From contig JARRKC010000029.1 in assembly GCA_037388505.1 (NCBI GenBank), forward strand, positions 47,827 through 111,826: DNA of 64,000 bases. The letters run 5' to 3'. This document shows positions 17,152 through 25,943 of the stretch, piece after piece. The notes under the pieces were generated by a model that was given only the letters and a program-made list of their open reading frames with translations, did no database searches and was not told where the DNA came from. Numbering within the stretch: the stretch's first letter is position 1; each line of letters opens with the position of its first letter. The position numbers and the translations under genes were made by a program. The DNA is from JARRKC01 sp037388505 (GTDB taxonomy: Bacteria > Acidobacteriota > UBA6911 > RPQK01 > JAPXNP01).

Positions 17152-18321
17152 CTACTCGTAGGCCGGGATGCCGGTGATGCTTTGGCCCAGGATGAGGGTG
17201 TGGATGTCGTGGGTTCCCTCGTACGTGTAGACCGACTCGAGATTCGCCATGTGTCGGAAGACGGGATAATCACTCAGAATGCCGTTGGCGCCCAGGATGT
17301 CCCGCGCCGTTCGGGCGATCTTCAGGGCGACGGCCACATTGTTCCGTTTGGCCATCGAGACCTGGTCGAAGCGCAGCTTCCCCTCGTCCTTGAGCTGTCC
17401 CAGGCGAAACACGAGGAGTTGGGCTTTGGTGATCTCCGTCAGCATATCGGCCAGCTTGGCCTGGATGAGCTGGTGGGAGGCGATGGGCTTGTCAGCGAAC
17501 TGCACCCGTTCCCCGGCCCATCGCCGCGCCACATCGAAACAGGCCATCGCCGCGCCGACTGCTCCCCAGGCGATCCCGTAGCGGGCCTGAGTCAGGCAGG
17601 AGAGCGCGTGCTTCAACGCGGCGGTACCGGGCAGCAGGTTCTCCGCCGGAATGCGACAGCCGTCGAAGAAGAGCTCTGAGGTCACCGAGGCTCGCAGAGA
17701 GAGCTTATTGTGGTAATCGCGGGACTCGAAGCCGTCGGTTCCCTTCTCCACGAGGAAGCCTCGAATATTGTTGTCTTCACAGCGCGCCCAAACGACGGCG
17801 ACGTCCGCCAGCGTCCCGTTCGTGATCCAGGCCTTGCTTCCATCGAGGATGTAGCTGCTTCCGTCGCGGCGAGCCCGGGTCCGCATCCCGGAAGGATTGG
17901 ATCCGAAGTCGGGTTCGGTCAGCCCGAAGCACCCGACCGCGTCCCCCGACCGCAGCAGCGGTAGCCAGCGCGACTTCTGTGCTTCGCTGCCGAACGTGTA
18001 GATCGGGTACATGACCAGCCCGCCCTGGACCGAAGCAAAACTGCGCATGCCGCTGTCGCCGCGTTCGAGCTCCTGCATGATGAGTCCGTAGGAGACGTTG
18101 TTGAGCCCGGCGCAACCGTAGCCTTCCAGATTGGAGCCGAGGTAGCCGAGTTGGCCCATCTCGGGGATGAGATCGGTCGGAAAGGTTCCCGCCATGTAGT
18201 GATCGTCGATGACGGGAACGATGCGCTCTTCAACGAACTCGCGCACGCTGTCGCGGACCAGCTTCTCTTCGTCGTTCAAAAGGTCGTCGAGGAGCATGAA
18301 ATCCACTGCCTGAAATGCCAT
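17152..18321 (-). CDS. gcdH: Glutaryl-CoA dehydrogenase-type acyl-CoA dehydrogenase
   Basis: 389 residues. An FAD flavoprotein of the acyl-CoA dehydrogenase family. Within that family it resembles glutaryl-CoA dehydrogenases: R93 in GMRSFASVQGGLVMYPI is the carboxylate-binding arginine position. The catalytic base is E368 in YEGTHDIHTLILGQ, which also carries the family's C-terminal ITG. The enzyme would oxidatively decarboxylate glutaryl-CoA to crotonyl-CoA in lysine/aromatic breakdown. No other genes of that pathway are in the window. An isovaleryl- or butyryl-CoA enzyme is less likely. Confidence 0.88.
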   Translation of the reverse strand: MAFQAVDFMLLDDLLNDEEKLVRDSVREFVEERIVPVIDDHYMAGTFPTDLIPEMGQLGYLGSNLEGYGCAGLNNVSYGLIMQELERGDSGMRSFASVQGGLVMYPIYTFGSEAQKSRWLPLLRSGDAVGCFGLTEPDFGSNPSGMRTRARRDGSSYILDGSKAWITNGTLADVAVVWARCEDNNIRGFLVEKGTDGFESRDYHNKLSLRASVTSELFFDGCRIPAENLLPGTAALKHALSCLTQARYGIAWGAVGAAMACFDVARRWAGERVQFADKPIASHQLIQAKLADMLTEITKAQLLVFRLGQLKDEGKLRFDQVSMAKRNNVAVALKIARTARDILGANGILSDYPVFRHMANLESVYTYEGTHDIHTLILGQSITGIPAYE

Positions 18322-18511
18322 GGCGCAACTATAGCATCCTTCAAGAAAATGACTGACTCACCGGGATTTGAGCGATTTGCGATTTGAGCGCGGCCGGAGG
18401 ACGCCAGAGTAATCCAGCCTACCAGCCTGCTGAGTCGGGCCGGCTGCCAGACTGCCCCGCACGGCCTCTCAAGTCAGAGGACGAAACTTCGGGCGGTTTC
18501 ATAGGAGGAGA

Positions 18512-18574
18512 GAGTTCCGAGTTCCTCGTTCCCAGCTCCCGTTCTCCCGTGCTCTGGTTCTCCGGTTCTCCGGG
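18512..18574. repeat. Mixed GTTCCGA and CCGTTCTC short repeats
   Basis: GTTCCGAGTTCC is followed by several copies of GTTCTCC(C/G)G with a period near 8. It sits in the gap between gcdH (start side) and the 3' end of the methyltransferase gene. It is the same two repeat families as elsewhere in the window. Confidence 0.7.
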
Positions 18575-18590
18575 ACTGCGCCCCCTCGGA

Positions 18591-19259
18591 TCATTCCGAC
18601 GCTCCGCCGCCGGGATGGGCAACCCCCCAGACGAAGGGTAAGACGATCCGAGTCAGGAAGTGGGTCGCGCGGGGAAGACCCTCAAAGGGATCGAAGCTGC
18701 GCAGTTCATCGAATTCGAAGCCTGCCTCCTCCAGGATTGAAGGTGTGTCCCGGTTCGGGTGACACCCACACCCGATCGTCGACCAGACGGGCTGCAAACG
18801 GTCCTGCCAGCTTCCGTGGCGGCCGTTCCCGCGTATGTGTTCCATGAACAGCAGCCGTCCGCCGGGCTCCAGCACTCTCCGTATCTCCAGACAGGCAGAC
18901 AGGGGATCCTGAACCGAGCAGAGCATGAGCGTCGCCACGACGAAATCGAAACCACCGTCCCGAAAAGGGAGACGCTCCGCGGCTGCAGCCACCAATTCCA
19001 GCGACATGGAGGGGTCGTTGCGGCCATTCACTTTTGTCCATAGTTCACGACGCATCTCCCGATCGGGCTCGGTCAGCACGGTGTTTACACCGTCAGGATA
19101 AAAAGGGAGGTTGGCACCGGTTCCGGCACCGATCTCCAGGACCCTTCCCCGAACCTGCGAGATCAGGGAACTCCGTATGGCGGCGAGTGCACGGCGTTCC
19201 ACGGGCGCCATGAAACCGTCATAGTGATGGGCAAAGAAGCGTCGCCAGCTGATAATCAT
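18591..19259 (-). CDS. Class I SAM-dependent methyltransferase (UbiE/METTL7-like)
   Basis: 222 residues starting MIISWRRFFAHHYDGFM; longer upstream frames run through repeats and the macrodomain gene and were discarded. The SAM-binding motif I is VLEIGAGTGANLPFYP, motif II lies around LTEPDREM, and the post-I segment FDFVVATLMLCSVQDP is clear. The pattern CxHPNRDT and HFLTRIVLP near the end resembles METTL7/phosphatidylethanolamine or thiol methyltransferases. The substrate is not identifiable. It stands alone between repeat-filled gaps. Confidence 0.8.
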   Translation of the reverse strand: MIISWRRFFAHHYDGFMAPVERRALAAIRSSLISQVRGRVLEIGAGTGANLPFYPDGVNTVLTEPDREMRRELWTKVNGRNDPSMSLELVAAAAERLPFRDGGFDFVVATLMLCSVQDPLSACLEIRRVLEPGGRLLFMEHIRGNGRHGSWQDRLQPVWSTIGCGCHPNRDTPSILEEAGFEFDELRSFDPFEGLPRATHFLTRIVLPFVWGVAHPGGGASE

Positions 19260-19283
19260 TGAGCTTGGAGCTCCCCGTTGGGT

Positions 19284-19365
19284 ATGTTCCGAGTTCCGAG
19301 AGTTCCGAGATTCCGAGTACGATGGGTCCCCATTCTCGCGTTCTCCCTTTCTCTGGTTCTCCCGG
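19284..19365. repeat. GTTCCGA heptamers followed by GTTCTCCC repeats
   Basis: Forward GTTCCGAGTTCCGAGAGTTCCG is followed after about 20 bases by CGTTCTCCCTTTCTCTGG-type repeats. It occupies most of the gap between the methyltransferase start and the macrodomain gene's 3' end. Confidence 0.72.
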
Positions 19366-19426
19366 CGCGGCAGACTGGGAAGCCCGCCTGACCCACCCGG
19401 CAAGCATGCCTGGACTACTCTCGGAG

Positions 19427-19954
19427 CTAGGAACTCTTCAGAGCTTCCTCGTGGATGGACAACGCATCCTGGCCGAAGAGAACGAAACGCACCAGTTTGA
19501 CATGCTCGAGCTTGGTGGCTTCGCGTCGCACCGCCCCGATGGCCACGCGGGCTGCTTCTTTCATGGGGTAGCCGAAGACCCCCGTCGAAATCGAAGGGAA
19601 GGCGATCGAGTCGATTCCCTGCTCGTCCGCCAGCTGCAGAGCGTTCCGATAGCAGTCGGTCAGCAGACCCTGCGCGGGCTCGTCCAACCCGTAGACCGGG
19701 CCCAGACAATGGATCACGTACTTGTTGGGCAAATCGTGACCGCCGGTGATCACGGCCTGGCCGGGTCGGATCGGCGCGAGAGGACGGCATTCCTCCTTCA
19801 ATCCGGGGCCCGCGGCGCGATGAATCGCTCCGGCGACTCCACCCCCCGGCAGCAGCTGCGCATTGGCTGCGTTGACCACACATTCGACGTCCGGCTGCTC
19901 GGTGATGTCACCGGACACCACTTCGATCGTCAGGCGACCAAATCGCTTCTTCAT
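19427..19954 (-). CDS. Macrodomain protein, O-acetyl-ADP-ribose deacetylase-like
   Basis: 175 residues, a single macrodomain of YmdB/MacroD type. The ADP-ribose-binding NAANAQLLPGGGVAGAIHRA (residues 28-47) and the loop SISTGVFGYPMKEAA (around 124-138) are intact. The enzyme would hydrolyse O-acetyl-ADP-ribose or remove mono-ADP-ribose from proteins in the cytoplasm. The start ATG (MKKRFGRLTIEVVSGDIT) gives a normal N-terminus. No neighbour suggests a specific partner such as a sirtuin. Confidence 0.92.
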   Translation of the reverse strand: MKKRFGRLTIEVVSGDITEQPDVECVVNAANAQLLPGGGVAGAIHRAAGPGLKEECRPLAPIRPGQAVITGGHDLPNKYVIHCLGPVYGLDEPAQGLLTDCYRNALQLADEQGIDSIAFPSISTGVFGYPMKEAARVAIGAVRREATKLEHVKLVRFVLFGQDALSIHEEALKSS

Positions 19955-20004
19955 GAAGTGATCGTACCAGAGCGGAGATTCGGGAATTTGAGATTGAGGA
20001 TTTT

Positions 20005-20092
20005 GAAGGCAGAAGGCAGAAGGCAGAAGGCAGAAGGCAGAAGAAGGGAGACAGGAGACAGGAGACAGGAGACACCGGAGACCGGAGAGAGG
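20005..20092. repeat. Heptamer tandem repeats GAAGGCA and GGAGACA
   Basis: Five head-to-tail copies of GAAGGCA are followed by about four of GGAGACA. Both have a strict 7-base period and are nearly perfect. They lie in the 420-base gap between the macrodomain gene and the symporter. The rest of that gap holds a possible gene remnant (20143-20350) and nothing else recognisable. Confidence 0.85.
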
Positions 20093-20142
20093 GTCCGAGC
20101 CCCTTGGGGGGAGGCGAGAGTCAGAAGGTCTGGGGGGCCGTT

Positions 20143-20350
20143 CCTACGAAAGAGACGGGGTTCCCGATTCGAGTGATTGTGGCGCGACGTCATCCCCTGC
20201 CAGGGGCACGAACGCGTGCCGTAAAGCCGCATAATCGAGTTCTGCCGAGATCCTGCGCCCGCCGGCCAGCCGTTCGTTCTCACAGTCGATGAATGCCGCG
20301 ATCGAGCAGAAAGTGCCAGACTCACGTAGAAAGTCTTTGTTGATAGGTAC
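20143..20350 (-). pseudogene. Possible remnant of a NYN-domain (LabA/DUF88) gene
   Basis: A 68-codon stretch with no start codon, open from an in-frame TAA just upstream to TAG at 20143. It reads IAAFIDCENERLAGG, then ELDYAALRHAFVPLAG. That resembles the first strand and helix of NYN nuclease domains (AVFIDGEN then DYxxLR). The acidic FIDxEN motif is kept, but nothing follows after about 60 residues. It looks like an N-terminal fragment left by deletion. Recognition is by eye on a short stretch, so this is tentative. Confidence 0.3.
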
Positions 20351-20376
20351 TTACGATGGTATTTGGTGCGTGTCAC

Positions 20377-21891
20377 CTATTTCCATCTCTTTCCAGCGCC
20401 TCCGGCACTCCCGTTCTCCGGTTCTCCCGTCCTCGCGTTTTCCCGTTCTCCCCTCGCTCGATCCTCCGAGGCCCTGCGCTTCGTTCCGAGCAACACCAGC
20501 GCCAGCACGATCAGGAAGGGGAAGAGACGTTCGAGGCTGCCCTTCCACGCGTGCTCGGCGGGAACCAGGTAGAAAGCCCCAACACTCAGCAGGAATCCCC
20601 CCGAGATCGCCGCGACGCGGATTCCCGGCCGCACTTCACCTTTCAGGACCAGAACCAGCAGGAGAGGCCCGAATGCCGAGCCCATAGCGGCCCAGGCAAA
20701 CAACACTTGAGAGAAGATTCGCTGAGAGCCCAGAAGCGCTCCGGCGACCGCGCCTGCACTCAGCAGGAGGACCACGAGCCGCGATACGGTCAACTCGCGG
20801 AGATGTAGTGAGTGACCGATCCGAAGGTCATGGGTGACGGACGAGGACGCCACGAGCAACTGGCTGTCCGCCGTGGACATGATGGCGGACAAGACCGCGG
20901 CCAGCATGATTCCCGACATGACCGGATGAAAAAGCAGATTCGTCAGACTGATGAAGACGACTTCGGGATCAGCCAGATTCGGGATGATGATGCGACCGCA
21001 CCAACCCAGGACGAGCATCCCCGCATAGACCAGAACAGCCCAGCTGATCGCGATCAGTCGAGCCCGGGAGATTGCCCGCGGACGTTCGGCCAGAGCCATG
21101 AACCGGTTGACGACGTGCGGCTGGCCCGGATAGCCAAGACCGATACCCAGGAGCCCCAGAATGAAGCCGATCGCGGCGGTGATCGGAAGGTTGCGGGTCA
21201 AGCTCAGGAAGCTGGGGTCCGCAATGCGGCCCACTCCCTCCGCAAAGCCGCCGAAGCCGCCGACTGCGCCGAGTGCACTGATGGGAAGCAAGACGGCCGT
21301 CGCCACCATCAGCAGCCCCTGAACCGTGTCGGTGATGCTGACTGCCCAAAAGCCACCCAGGAAGGTGTAGAAGACGACGATGGCCGAACCGATGAGGACG
21401 CTGGCCGTCATCGAGATGCCAAAGGTCTCGCTGAAGGTCTTGCCTGCTCCCTGAAACTGGGAGGCCACATACGTGGCAAGCGACAGAAGAATGACCAGCG
21501 AACACACCAGATTCACAGTGTCGCGCAGGGGCGTCCCGGGAGCTCCCGCCAGAACTTCCGTTACCGTGACCGCCTGTTCTTTCGTGCCGACGCGCTGCAA
21601 TGCCGGAGCCAGGACGAACCAGTTCAACGCGAAGCCGCCCACGCACGCTGGAAAGAGCCAGACTGCGGAGAGCCCCCAGGCATAAGCCGCTCCACTGACG
21701 CCCAAGAGCGTCCAGGCGGATGAGGAACTGGCCGACGCGCTGATCGCAGCCACCAGAGGCCCCAGCTTCCGGCCTCCCAGGTAGAAATCGACACTGTCGC
21801 GGGTACGTCCGCGGCAAAGCAGCCCGATCAGGACGAGGACGGCGTTGTAGACGAGCAGGGTCAGGAGTACCGCAGCTTCGCGGCTCATCAC
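20377..21891 (-). CDS. Sodium/solute symporter (SSS family, PutP-like)
   Basis: About 504 residues and 13 predicted transmembrane helices. SSS-family features include DFYLGGRKLGPLVAAISASASSSSAWTLLG, split at its natural helix breaks (TM1-TM2, residues 35-64), and the GYPGQPHVVNRFMA segment in the middle. Similarity is greatest to sodium/proline symporters, but the substrate cannot be assigned. Translation begins at GTG 21891 or the adjacent ATG 21888. The last ~25 residues (charged, RGERENARTGEPENG) read through an intergenic CCGTTCTC repeat (20410-20452) and are not part of the family fold. Confidence 0.88.
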   Translation of the reverse strand: MMSREAAVLLTLLVYNAVLVLIGLLCRGRTRDSVDFYLGGRKLGPLVAAISASASSSSAWTLLGVSGAAYAWGLSAVWLFPACVGGFALNWFVLAPALQRVGTKEQAVTVTEVLAGAPGTPLRDTVNLVCSLVILLSLATYVASQFQGAGKTFSETFGISMTASVLIGSAIVVFYTFLGGFWAVSITDTVQGLLMVATAVLLPISALGAVGGFGGFAEGVGRIADPSFLSLTRNLPITAAIGFILGLLGIGLGYPGQPHVVNRFMALAERPRAISRARLIAISWAVLVYAGMLVLGWCGRIIIPNLADPEVVFISLTNLLFHPVMSGIMLAAVLSAIMSTADSQLLVASSSVTHDLRIGHSLHLRELTVSRLVVLLLSAGAVAGALLGSQRIFSQVLFAWAAMGSAFGPLLLVLVLKGEVRPGIRVAAISGGFLLSVGAFYLVPAEHAWKGSLERLFPFLIVLALVLLGTKRRASEDRARGERENARTGEPENGSAGGAGKRWK

Positions 21892-21907
21892 AAAAAAACG
21901 CCCCGGA

Positions 21908-24430
21908 TCATTGCTCGCTCCTCAATACTTCCAGCGGCGGATGGTCCAGGATGCCTCGACTGTTGCTCAAACCCACGACGATCGTCAAGAGGATCACGAC
22001 GATGCACACCAGAAGGGGAATCAAGGGGCGCATAGCAAAGGTCGTGTCAAAAGCCAGTTCAGCCAGAACCCACGAGGCAGCCAATGAGAGAACGAGGCCG
22101 GTCACAACCGAGAACAGACCCATGAAGAAATACTCGATCAAAAGGATCCTCCGGATCTGACGCCGCGATGCACCGAGCGTACGCAGCAAGATGCATTCGC
22201 GCGTGCGCTGATACCGACCGGAGATGACGGCTGTGATCATCACCAGGATACCGGTCAAGATGGAGAACAGCGCCATGAAGCGGATGACGAAAGACAGCCG
22301 ATCGAGCACCGAATCGATCGTGTCGAGAACCAGCGACAAGTCGATCGCGGAAACGTTGGGGAACTGCCGGATCAAGTCGCGCTGCAATCGGGCCGACTGC
22401 TGGCGAGAGTCGGTCCGTGTGACGATCACATGAAACTGCGGGGCATCTTCCAGAACCCCAGCTGGAAACAGGACGAAGAAGTTCGGCTGGAAAGTCCTCC
22501 ACTCCACGGACCGGATGCTGCCAACGGTCGTGGCGATCGGGATGCCCTGCACGTCGAAAGTCAGTCGGTCGCCGACCTTCACACCCAGTTCGCGAGCTAT
22601 CCTTTCCTCCAGAGAAACGCGGATGGTCTTCCCGGCTCGAGACTGAAGCTCTCCCTCGACGATCTTTTCGGCGTCGGACAGGCGCTCACGATAGGTGCTG
22701 CGATATTCGCGTCTGAGGGCCCAGTTCCCGCGGTGTTCCGAGCGTCGCTTCTGCAGTTCCTCGGCCGGCACTCCGTTGACCGACTGGATGCGCATCGTTA
22801 CAACCGGGACTTCCTGGAGGATGTCGAGGTTCTCTCGTTTGACGAGAGCGGTCACCCCCGGAAGCTGGTCGTTTTGAATGTCGAATAAGACCAGATTCGG
22901 CCGGTTCTCCGACCCCACGTTGGCCACCTCCTCGAGCAGGGTCGCCTGCGTCAGGTACAGGGTCACGATGAAGAAAGTGCCCAATCCGACGGCAAGCACC
23001 AGAACCAACGTCTGATTGTGAGGACGGTAGAGATTCGCCAGGCCCTGGCGCCACTCGTACCGCCAACTCGCAGGGAAGAAACGTCTGACCGCCCACATGA
23101 TCGACTTGGCGACCAGAGAGAGGAGCCCAAAGACGACCACGAGTCCAGCGAAGAAGCCCAGACCGATTTGCCAGGTTGAGGAGTACCAGAGGGAGAAACC
23201 GAGCAACCACAAAACGACAACGCTCATCAGGACGAGGGCCAGAGGGTCTCTGCGAATCAGCGACCCGTCTTCCACATCCGCTCGGAGAGTGCGAAGAGGT
23301 GAGATCTTTCTGACCGGCGCCAGCGGAATCAGAGCAAACAGGAGGGCGGCCACAAGTCCCACCAAAAGTCCTTCGACGACTGCCGACGGGGAAACGCTCT
23401 GGGCCATCTCGACAGGAACGAATCGGCCCAACACGTAAGGCAGGGCTCGCTGCGCGAGCAAGCCGACGAGCGCACCCGCCAGGGCTCCCATCAAACCCAT
23501 CACGCCTGCCTGGAGCAGATAGATCGCGAAGCTCTGCCGCGGAGTGGCGCCCACGCAGCGCAATACTGCGATGGTTCCGATCCGCTGTCTCACGTAGAGG
23601 TGGACCGAGCTGGCGATGCCGATGCCGCCCAGCACGACGGCGATGAAGCCGACCAGGCCCAGGAAGCGATTGAGGTTCTGAAGCTCACGCCGGAAATCCG
23701 CCTTCCGCTCCTCCACGGTGTCGGCTCTCAGACTCAGAGCGTGCAGCCGATCCTGCATTGATTTGACGGTGGCGTCCACGGCGAACTGCCCCTTGAACTT
23801 GAAGTACACCGTGTAGTGGACTCGACTACCCACCTGCACGAGCCCGGTCTCCGGGACGAAGCGCTCGGGGATGAAAATGCGGGGAGCCAGATCGGAGGCA
23901 ATGGCCGACTCCCCCGGTATCTCCAGCAACTTCCCGATGATCTTGAACGTGACGGCACCCAGCTTCACGTCATCACCGACCGCGACTCCAAACTGAAGCA
24001 TGAGGGTCTGATCCACGAGGGCAGTCCGACCCTCCTGGTATTCGGCTGCCGCTTCCGGAGGATCGGTTTTCAGCTGTCCGTAAAATGGAAACCGCCCCGA
24101 GACGGCTCGCACCTGAACCAGTCTCGTCGCCTGCTGACGCGGGAACAAGGCCATGGAGGCGAAGCTGGTCTGACGGGCCTGCTCTCCGCCCAACTCATGG
24201 AACAGATCCTCGGCCTTCTCACCGAAGGGCGTATCTCCCCGAATGGCCAGATCTGCACCGAGCAGGATCTTGGCCTGGTCCTCCACAGCCAGGCGGAGGT
24301 TCGTGCCGAAGGATCGGATGGCAACGAGTGCGGCTACTCCCATGATGATGGCCGACATATAGAGCAGCAGCCGTTTCCAGCTGTGGCGGCCATCCCGCCA
24401 GGCCATTCGAGCGATCCAGGGGAAACTCAC
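21908..24430 (-). CDS. YbbP-type ABC transporter permease (FtsX superfamily)
   Basis: 840 residues, the double-length permease of the YbbAP type with about ten transmembrane helices. An N-terminal helix (about 20-42) is followed by a periplasmic domain, an FtsX block (about 255-375), a middle pair of helices (about 400-450), a second periplasmic domain and a second FtsX block (about 715-835, with RTLGASRRQIRRILLIEY). The start overlaps the stop of the ATPase gene by four bases. In E. coli the same pair sits beside tesA, exactly as here. The function in lipid or hydrophobic-compound handling is inferred from family and context. Confidence 0.88.
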   Translation of the reverse strand: MSFPWIARMAWRDGRHSWKRLLLYMSAIIMGVAALVAIRSFGTNLRLAVEDQAKILLGADLAIRGDTPFGEKAEDLFHELGGEQARQTSFASMALFPRQQATRLVQVRAVSGRFPFYGQLKTDPPEAAAEYQEGRTALVDQTLMLQFGVAVGDDVKLGAVTFKIIGKLLEIPGESAIASDLAPRIFIPERFVPETGLVQVGSRVHYTVYFKFKGQFAVDATVKSMQDRLHALSLRADTVEERKADFRRELQNLNRFLGLVGFIAVVLGGIGIASSVHLYVRQRIGTIAVLRCVGATPRQSFAIYLLQAGVMGLMGALAGALVGLLAQRALPYVLGRFVPVEMAQSVSPSAVVEGLLVGLVAALLFALIPLAPVRKISPLRTLRADVEDGSLIRRDPLALVLMSVVVLWLLGFSLWYSSTWQIGLGFFAGLVVVFGLLSLVAKSIMWAVRRFFPASWRYEWRQGLANLYRPHNQTLVLVLAVGLGTFFIVTLYLTQATLLEEVANVGSENRPNLVLFDIQNDQLPGVTALVKRENLDILQEVPVVTMRIQSVNGVPAEELQKRRSEHRGNWALRREYRSTYRERLSDAEKIVEGELQSRAGKTIRVSLEERIARELGVKVGDRLTFDVQGIPIATTVGSIRSVEWRTFQPNFFVLFPAGVLEDAPQFHVIVTRTDSRQQSARLQRDLIRQFPNVSAIDLSLVLDTIDSVLDRLSFVIRFMALFSILTGILVMITAVISGRYQRTRECILLRTLGASRRQIRRILLIEYFFMGLFSVVTGLVLSLAASWVLAELAFDTTFAMRPLIPLLVCIVVILLTIVVGLSNSRGILDHPPLEVLRSEQ

Positions 24431-25134
24431 GACGGCGAGACTTCCTTCATGGAGACCGGATGATCGGCGACGATCCGACCGCCCCGCAGTGAAATGATTC
24501 GCTCCGTTCTGTGCGCCAGTTCCAGATTGTGGGTGACCAGTACCAGCGTCGTGCCGTGTTCAACGTTCAGCGCAAACAGGAGCTGCTCAACCGTTTGGGC
24601 GGTTTCGGCATCGAGATTGCCGGTCGGTTCGTCGGCGAACAAAATCTGCGGGCGGTTGACGAATGCCCGCGCCAGTGCGACACGCTGTTGCTCGCCTCCC
24701 GACAGCTGCGTCGGATAGTGTTCGAGACGGTCCTCGAGACCAACCTGCTCCAGCAGGCTGGCGGCGCGGGACCGAACGTCGGACTCACCCCGAAGTTCAC
24801 ACGGGACCATCACGTTCTCGAGAGCGGTCAGGGTTGGGATCAACTGGAAAGTCTGGAAAACGAACCCGATCGACTGGCTTCGCAAGGCCGCCAGCCTCTC
24901 CTCGGAAAGGGGACCGAGATCGTGGCCGCCCAGCATCACCTTACCGGAGGTAGGACGATCCAAGCCGGCACACAAGCCAAGCAGCGTCGTTTTTCCGCTT
25001 CCTGAGGGACCCACGATTGCGCAGCACGAGGCCTCCTCGATCTCAAAACTCACATCGCGGAGTACCGTCAGACTACGTTCGCCGCCGTCGTACGTCTTGG
25101 TCAGCCGGTCGACTTGAAGCAACTTCTCTTTCAT
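24427..25134 (-). CDS. ybbA: YbbA-type ABC transporter ATP-binding protein
   Basis: 235 residues, LolD/MacB-class ATPase. Walker A GPSGSGKTT (42-50), Q-loop in FVFQTFQLIPTLTALENV, signature LSGGEQQR, Walker B ILFADEPTGNLD and the switch histidine in VLVTHN are all present. It is the first gene of the pair with the YbbP-like permease (4-base overlap). It is divergent from tesA with about 60 bases between starts. It could in principle also serve the orphan permease at 5.3-6.5 kb, but nothing in the sequence shows this. Confidence 0.92.
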   Translation of the reverse strand: MKEKLLQVDRLTKTYDGGERSLTVLRDVSFEIEEASCCAIVGPSGSGKTTLLGLCAGLDRPTSGKVMLGGHDLGPLSEERLAALRSQSIGFVFQTFQLIPTLTALENVMVPCELRGESDVRSRAASLLEQVGLEDRLEHYPTQLSGGEQQRVALARAFVNRPQILFADEPTGNLDAETAQTVEQLLFALNVEHGTTLVLVTHNLELAHRTERIISLRGGRIVADHPVSMKEVSPS

Positions 25135-25197
25135 GCTCAGCGGTGCTCAATTCCCATCTCGTGTGCGATCTATCCTACTATAGCTATTGCAGCAACG

Positions 25198-25839
25198 ATG
25201 TTTATACGAACGGTCACCCTGATGTTGTTACTGTTGGCATCGACCGGTCTGGCGGCAGACCCGGGCCGACCCGTTTTGCTGGTGCTCGGGGACAGTCTGA
25301 CCGCGGGCTACGGACTGGATCCGTCCCAAGCCTACCCGGCCCAACTTCAGAAGAAGATCGATGCCGCCGGCCTGGATGTCGAAGTCGTCAATGCGGGACT
25401 GAGCGGGGAGACCTCGGCGGGCGGAGCCCGGCGTGTCAATTGGCTTTTGAGGCGCCGTGTCGACATCCTGCTCTTGGAGCTTGGCGCCAATGACGGGCTG
25501 CGGGGCATTTCCCTCGACTCGACACGGAAGAACCTCCAGCACATCATCGATGAAACGCACGATCGGTACCCGCACGCCCAGGTCGTCATTGCAGGGATGC
25601 TGGTGCCCCCCAATCTCGGTCCAGACTACTCGCAGCGTTTCCGGGATCTCTTCCGGGAGCTGGCGGAGAAGAACCAGGCTACGCTGATTCCCTTTCTCCT
25701 CGAGGGAGTGGCTGGGAAGCCGGAACTGAATCAGGCCGACGGAATCCACCCGACACCGGACGGGCACAAATTGGTTGCCGAGAACGTGTGGAAGGTGATT
25801 CGTCCCCTGTTGCTCCAGCTGAAGGCGTCCGATTCATAG
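25198..25839 (+). CDS. tesA: Periplasmic SGNH/GDSL esterase (TesA-like arylesterase/lysophospholipase)
   Basis: 213 residues with a signal peptide (MFIRTVTLMLLLLASTGLAA). The SGNH blocks are in order: GDSLTAGYG (S33), NAGLSGETSAGG, LELGANDGLRG and DGIHPTPDGH (D181, H184). The start at 25198 was chosen for the signal peptide; the frame is open further upstream but without export logic. The neighbouring divergent ybbA-ybbP pair reproduces the classical tesA-ybbAP arrangement. That supports a role in hydrolysing acyl esters or lysolipids in the periplasm. Confidence 0.92.
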   Translation: MFIRTVTLMLLLLASTGLAADPGRPVLLVLGDSLTAGYGLDPSQAYPAQLQKKIDAAGLDVEVVNAGLSGETSAGGARRVNWLLRRRVDILLLELGANDGLRGISLDSTRKNLQHIIDETHDRYPHAQVVIAGMLVPPNLGPDYSQRFRDLFRELAEKNQATLIPFLLEGVAGKPELNQADGIHPTPDGHKLVAENVWKVIRPLLLQLKASDS

Positions 25840-25943
25840 ACTGGATGGGTGCAGCGTGTAGAGTGCAGCTTCCCTTTCCCGCACAGGAGTGCCACAATTG
25901 CACGCCTGGCTGATCCGATCGGGCTGGTAGTCAACGCGTTGTC

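Noticed and set aside
19951..20376. 141-codon minus-strand frame in the macrodomain-symporter gap
   Set aside because: It reads through heptamer repeats, has no start signal and looks random; another frame there gives the NYN-like fragment instead.
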